Assembly (NCBI GenBank): GCA_027488495.1
Contig: JAIYBO010000143.1
Coordinates: forward strand, 1 to 19,052
Length of the DNA: 19,052 nt
Direction: 5' to 3'
Origin: Bacteroidota bacterium
Lineage (GTDB): Bacteria; Bacteroidota; Bacteroidia; NS11-12g; UBA955
Shown here: positions 16,546 to 19,052 of the stretch, piece by piece
Layout of the letters: each line of letters opens with the position of its first letter
Numbering within the stretch: the first letter of the stretch is position 1
Notes under the pieces: model-generated
Told to the model about the DNA's origin: nothing
Database searches by the model: none
Seen by the model: the letters and a program-made list of their open reading frames with translations, nothing else
Position numbers and translations under genes: made by a program

Positions 16546-17571
16546 TTAAGCCGTCATTAAGAATTTGAAACGACCAATGTTCTTCAAAGCCGTACCAGTA
16601 CCTCTCACAACAGCGCGCAAGGGATCTTCGGCAATGTGAACTCGCAATTTGGTTTTTGCCGCAATTCGCTTATCCAATCCACGCAACAATGCGCCACCAC
16701 CGGTTAGCCAGATTCCATTCGACAGAATATCGGCACTCAACTCTGGTGGAGATTGCTCCAAAGCCCTTAATACAGCTTCTTCAACTTTCATGATGCTTTT
16801 GTCCAAGGCACGCGCGATTTCACTGTAACTGACAATGATTTGCTTCGGAATCCCGGTCATCAAGTCCCTTCCGAAAACAGCGTAATCTTCGGGAGGTGTA
16901 TCCAATTCTTGCAATGCAGAACCGATATGGATTTTAATTTTCTCTGCAGTTCTTTCACCAATCAACAAATTGTGCTCTCGGCGCATGTACTCCAAAATAT
17001 CCAAGTTGAATTCATCACCTGCAACACGAATGCTCTCATCACACACAATACCACCCAAGGCAATAATTGCGATTTCAGTGGTTCCACCTCCAATATCAAC
17101 GATCATGTTGCCCTGGGGTTGAGTAACATCAATGCCAATACCCACGGCAGCAGCCATCGGTTCGTGAATGAGATAGACTTCTTTCGCGCCACTTCGCTCT
17201 GCTGAATCTTTTACGGCACGTTTTTCGACTTCAGTAATACCACTGGGAATACAAATAACCATTTTCAACTGTGGAGAAATCCAACGTTGCTTTTGATTCA
17301 TCATTTTGATCATTCCGCGAATCATGTGCTCAGCCGCTTGGAAATCTGCAATTACTCCGTCTTTCAATGGACGAATCGTTTTGATTCCTTCATTTTCTTT
17401 ACCAAACATTTGCATTGCATCTTTACCGATCGCAATCACGTTTCCGGTATTTCGCTCAATGGCGATAATACTCGGTTCGTCAACCACCACCTTGTCTTTG
17501 TGGATAATCAAAGTATTGGCAGTGCCTAAGTCAATAGCAAGCTCTTGGGTAAGAAAACTGAAAAAACTCAT
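16546..17571 (-). CDS. mreB: MreB, actin-like rod shape-determining protein
   Basis: Bacterial actin that forms membrane-associated filaments and directs lateral wall synthesis. The 341 residues show the actin-fold nucleotide motifs: phosphate 1 DLGTANT at 14-20, phosphate 2 DIGGGTTE at 159-166, and the adenosine motif LTGGGALLRG at 289-298. The N-terminal MSFFSFLTQE is a short hydrophobic stretch that could help membrane binding. The gene opens the rod cluster. The 68-nt gap before it contains TTATTTTG (plus 17590-17597), one mismatch from the -7 consensus but with no -33 TTG at the right distance, so its promoter is not resolved here. Confidence 0.97.
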   Translation of the reverse strand: MSFFSFLTQELAIDLGTANTLIIHKDKVVVDEPSIIAIERNTGNVIAIGKDAMQMFGKENEGIKTIRPLKDGVIADFQAAEHMIRGMIKMMNQKQRWISPQLKMVICIPSGITEVEKRAVKDSAERSGAKEVYLIHEPMAAAVGIGIDVTQPQGNMIVDIGGGTTEIAIIALGGIVCDESIRVAGDEFNLDILEYMRREHNLLIGERTAEKIKIHIGSALQELDTPPEDYAVFGRDLMTGIPKQIIVSYSEIARALDKSIMKVEEAVLRALEQSPPELSADILSNGIWLTGGGALLRGLDKRIAAKTKLRVHIAEDPLRAVVRGTGTALKNIGRFKFLMTA

Positions 17572-17639
17572 GGGTTATAAAGTGTTCTGCAAAATAAACA
17601 CAAATCCCCACATTTAGCATAGCATTTTTCAGTAATTTC

Positions 17640-19052
17640 TTAAAAATTCCAAGTCATACATACATGTTGGATTGGTACAAGGATTTTACCTTCCTTCAGC
17701 CCCCAAGCCATTTCATAGCGAATTGGCATTTTAAACACCAGAAATGAAACACCCAAACCACTTCCTGCGATCCAAGGATTTCTTTTGGCAGTTACTCGAA
17801 TCACAGAGTTGGGCGATGTAATTATAACTGTATTAAAGGGGTTGTTGGAATTGGCCGGCGACGCACCAATGAAGCATGTACCCAAATCTAAAAATATGTA
17901 AAGTTTGAGGGATTCACTCAAGGATGATTTACTCACCTTCCAGTTATATAGTGATTGCGGAATGAAATGGAATTCTGCATTGAATACCGCGCTTGATGAC
18001 CCCAGTCTTTCACCATTTAAAAAACCCCTCACATTTCCCGCAAATTTGCGATAAACGTAATTTTCGTGATTCTCAACTTGATTCTTTAAATCCAAATTCC
18101 ATTGGTCTTTGATCATCCAACCCTGTGAACCTCCAATCCAATATTGCGTTTTGATTTCACCAATGCTGTGGGTTAAATGGACATTTGCCTTTATCGTCGT
18201 TCCTCTGCCAAGGGGGAGCTCAAATTTTGTTTTCCATTCTATATCCATACCGTTTCCAAAACCACCTTGGAACTGTTTATATCGGGCTAAAGAAACTACA
18301 CCTGCGGATTGCAGGGCATACCTCAATTTGGGTTGAGAGTGATTGCCATTTTTCGACCATAAAGTAGAAAAGAAAATACCGTGGTAACCCGCAATTTTGT
18401 CTGGTGAAATGCTGGAAAAAGGCCGGCTGATTTTATTTGCAATCCTGTCGTTTTGAAACATGAACCCACCGCCGAAATCCCATTGTCGACCGTAACGCTT
18501 GTTCAATCCCAATGTGAAAAGATTGGCACTGTTTTGTTTCAGGGTAAATTCGTTTTGATTGAATGTTCTGTTTCTATGTAGGAATTCTTGCCAAATTCTA
18601 ATGCCACCAATTTCAATATCTTGATAAAACCGCACTGAAATTCGATTCATGGGTAAATTACTCAGCAATCCTATTTTGATTTGATGCTGATTCTGTTCGT
18701 TTTTTAAGTAAAAACGCAGCTCTGGTGACAACGGATGATTGTAAATTTGATTTGGTAAAACATTCGCTAAATATGGAAATTGCAAGGGATCTTCGTTGCT
18801 CAAATAAAGACCACCCATGGTTAAATTATACGGCGAAAATTTAGAAACTTTCGAGTAACCATCTGTCATGTAATTCAGATAATTGGGATTGTTTTTTTTT
18901 CGAATTAAATTCTTTTTTGGATAATTGGATATGTACTCCCAAGCAATGTTTTCATTTAAAATTGAACTGGAATCTTTCTTTAAATCTGTGTCCATTTCAT
19001 GAATATTGCCATTGTCAATGTTATTTCCCTGAATCAGTTCTTTTAAATCGGA
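17640..19052 (-). CDS. TolB-like propeller/barrel outer-membrane protein, C-terminal part (runs off right edge)
   Basis: The reading frame stays open to the last base of the window, so this is the C-terminal 470 residues of a larger protein. The Met at 18995 is internal and is not used as a start. The region is rich in alternating hydrophobic/aromatic strands, ends in Phe (MTWNF), and has the barrel landmarks YWIGGSQGW, NVRGF, SSSAVFNAEFHFIP, LDLGT and YEMAWGLKEG. By memory these match the beta-barrel tail of the large Bacteroidota proteins that join an N-terminal WD40/TolB-like propeller to an outer-membrane barrel. The VRGF-type motif also occurs in Omp85 proteins, which is the alternative. 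The function is unknown. The propeller part would lie outside the window. It is 68 nt upstream of mreB, with no terminator seen between them. Confidence 0.65.
   Translation of the reverse strand, partial: SDLKELIQGNNIDNGNIHEMDTDLKKDSSSILNENIAWEYISNYPKKNLIRKKNNPNYLNYMTDGYSKVSKFSPYNLTMGGLYLSNEDPLQFPYLANVLPNQIYNHPLSPELRFYLKNEQNQHQIKIGLLSNLPMNRISVRFYQDIEIGGIRIWQEFLHRNRTFNQNEFTLKQNSANLFTLGLNKRYGRQWDFGGGFMFQNDRIANKISRPFSSISPDKIAGYHGIFFSTLWSKNGNHSQPKLRYALQSAGVVSLARYKQFQGGFGNGMDIEWKTKFELPLGRGTTIKANVHLTHSIGEIKTQYWIGGSQGWMIKDQWNLDLKNQVENHENYVYRKFAGNVRGFLNGERLGSSSAVFNAEFHFIPQSLYNWKVSKSSLSESLKLYIFLDLGTCFIGASPANSNNPFNTVIITSPNSVIRVTAKRNPWIAGSGLGVSFLVFKMPIRYEMAWGLKEGKILVPIQHVCMTWNF

Noticed and set aside
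16840..17205. 121-residue plus-strand frame inside mreB
   Set aside because: It is antisense to conserved mreB codons and has a low-complexity composition with no recognisable motif.
17572..17639. Possible mreB promoter (TTATTTTG on the minus strand)
   Set aside because: One mismatch in the -7 box and no -33 TTG at 19-21 nt, so it is not strong enough to list as a feature.

Overview
The window looks like a chromosomal segment of a Bacteroidota bacterium; the order within the phylum cannot be fixed from sequence alone. Three things point there: an alternative complex III (Act) operon with the Bacteroidota layout, a good TTG-N19-TAnnTTTG promoter, and lipoprotein and outer-membrane protein types common in that phylum. 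I see no tRNA, rRNA, CRISPR array, insertion sequence, integrase or attachment site. Gene density is high and no gene-free gap exceeds about 150 bases.

Layout. Positions 1-4054 (+) hold the tail of actB and complete actC, actD, actE and actF. They encode the quinol-oxidising, cytochrome c-reducing alternative complex III of the respiratory chain. A strong hairpin terminator closes this operon, and no cytochrome oxidase genes follow. Positions 4162-6786 (+) hold valS (valyl-tRNA synthetase). It converges on the next gene at a perfect 14-bp bidirectional terminator. Everything to the right is on the minus strand.

Reading the minus strand in its own direction (right to left), the first gene is the C-terminal half of a TolB-like propeller/barrel outer-membrane protein, which runs off the right edge. 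Next comes the rod-shape cluster mreB-mreC-mreD-mrdA(PBP2)-rodA, with overlaps or gaps of at most 12 nt. A 1170-residue surface lipoprotein with 14 calcium-binding FG-GAP/VCBS motifs and a central ASPIC/UnbV domain follows 35 nt later. After it comes a 51-residue basic protein of unknown function with its own promoter and terminator. The last gene is a lipoprotein of the vanadium haloperoxidase/PAP2 family.

How the genes work together. The Act complex feeds electrons from menaquinol to cytochrome c and so to an oxidase encoded elsewhere. MreB filaments with MreC and MreD position the RodA glycosyltransferase and PBP2 transpeptidase for lateral cell-wall synthesis. The two lipoproteins are probably exported envelope proteins, but their substrates are unknown. 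The first clear intrinsic terminator downstream of mreB is at 8232-8260. Read-through from the rod cluster into the FG-GAP gene and the small gene is therefore possible.

Most of the window is ordinary core genome. The parts most worth a second look are the small basic gene with a palindrome filling its promoter spacer, the haloperoxidase-like lipoprotein downstream of it, the FG-GAP lipoprotein attached to the rod cluster, and the His-rich loop of ActF. Several obvious longest-ORF starts (ActF, haloperoxidase, FG-GAP, small gene, right-edge protein) are corrected below.
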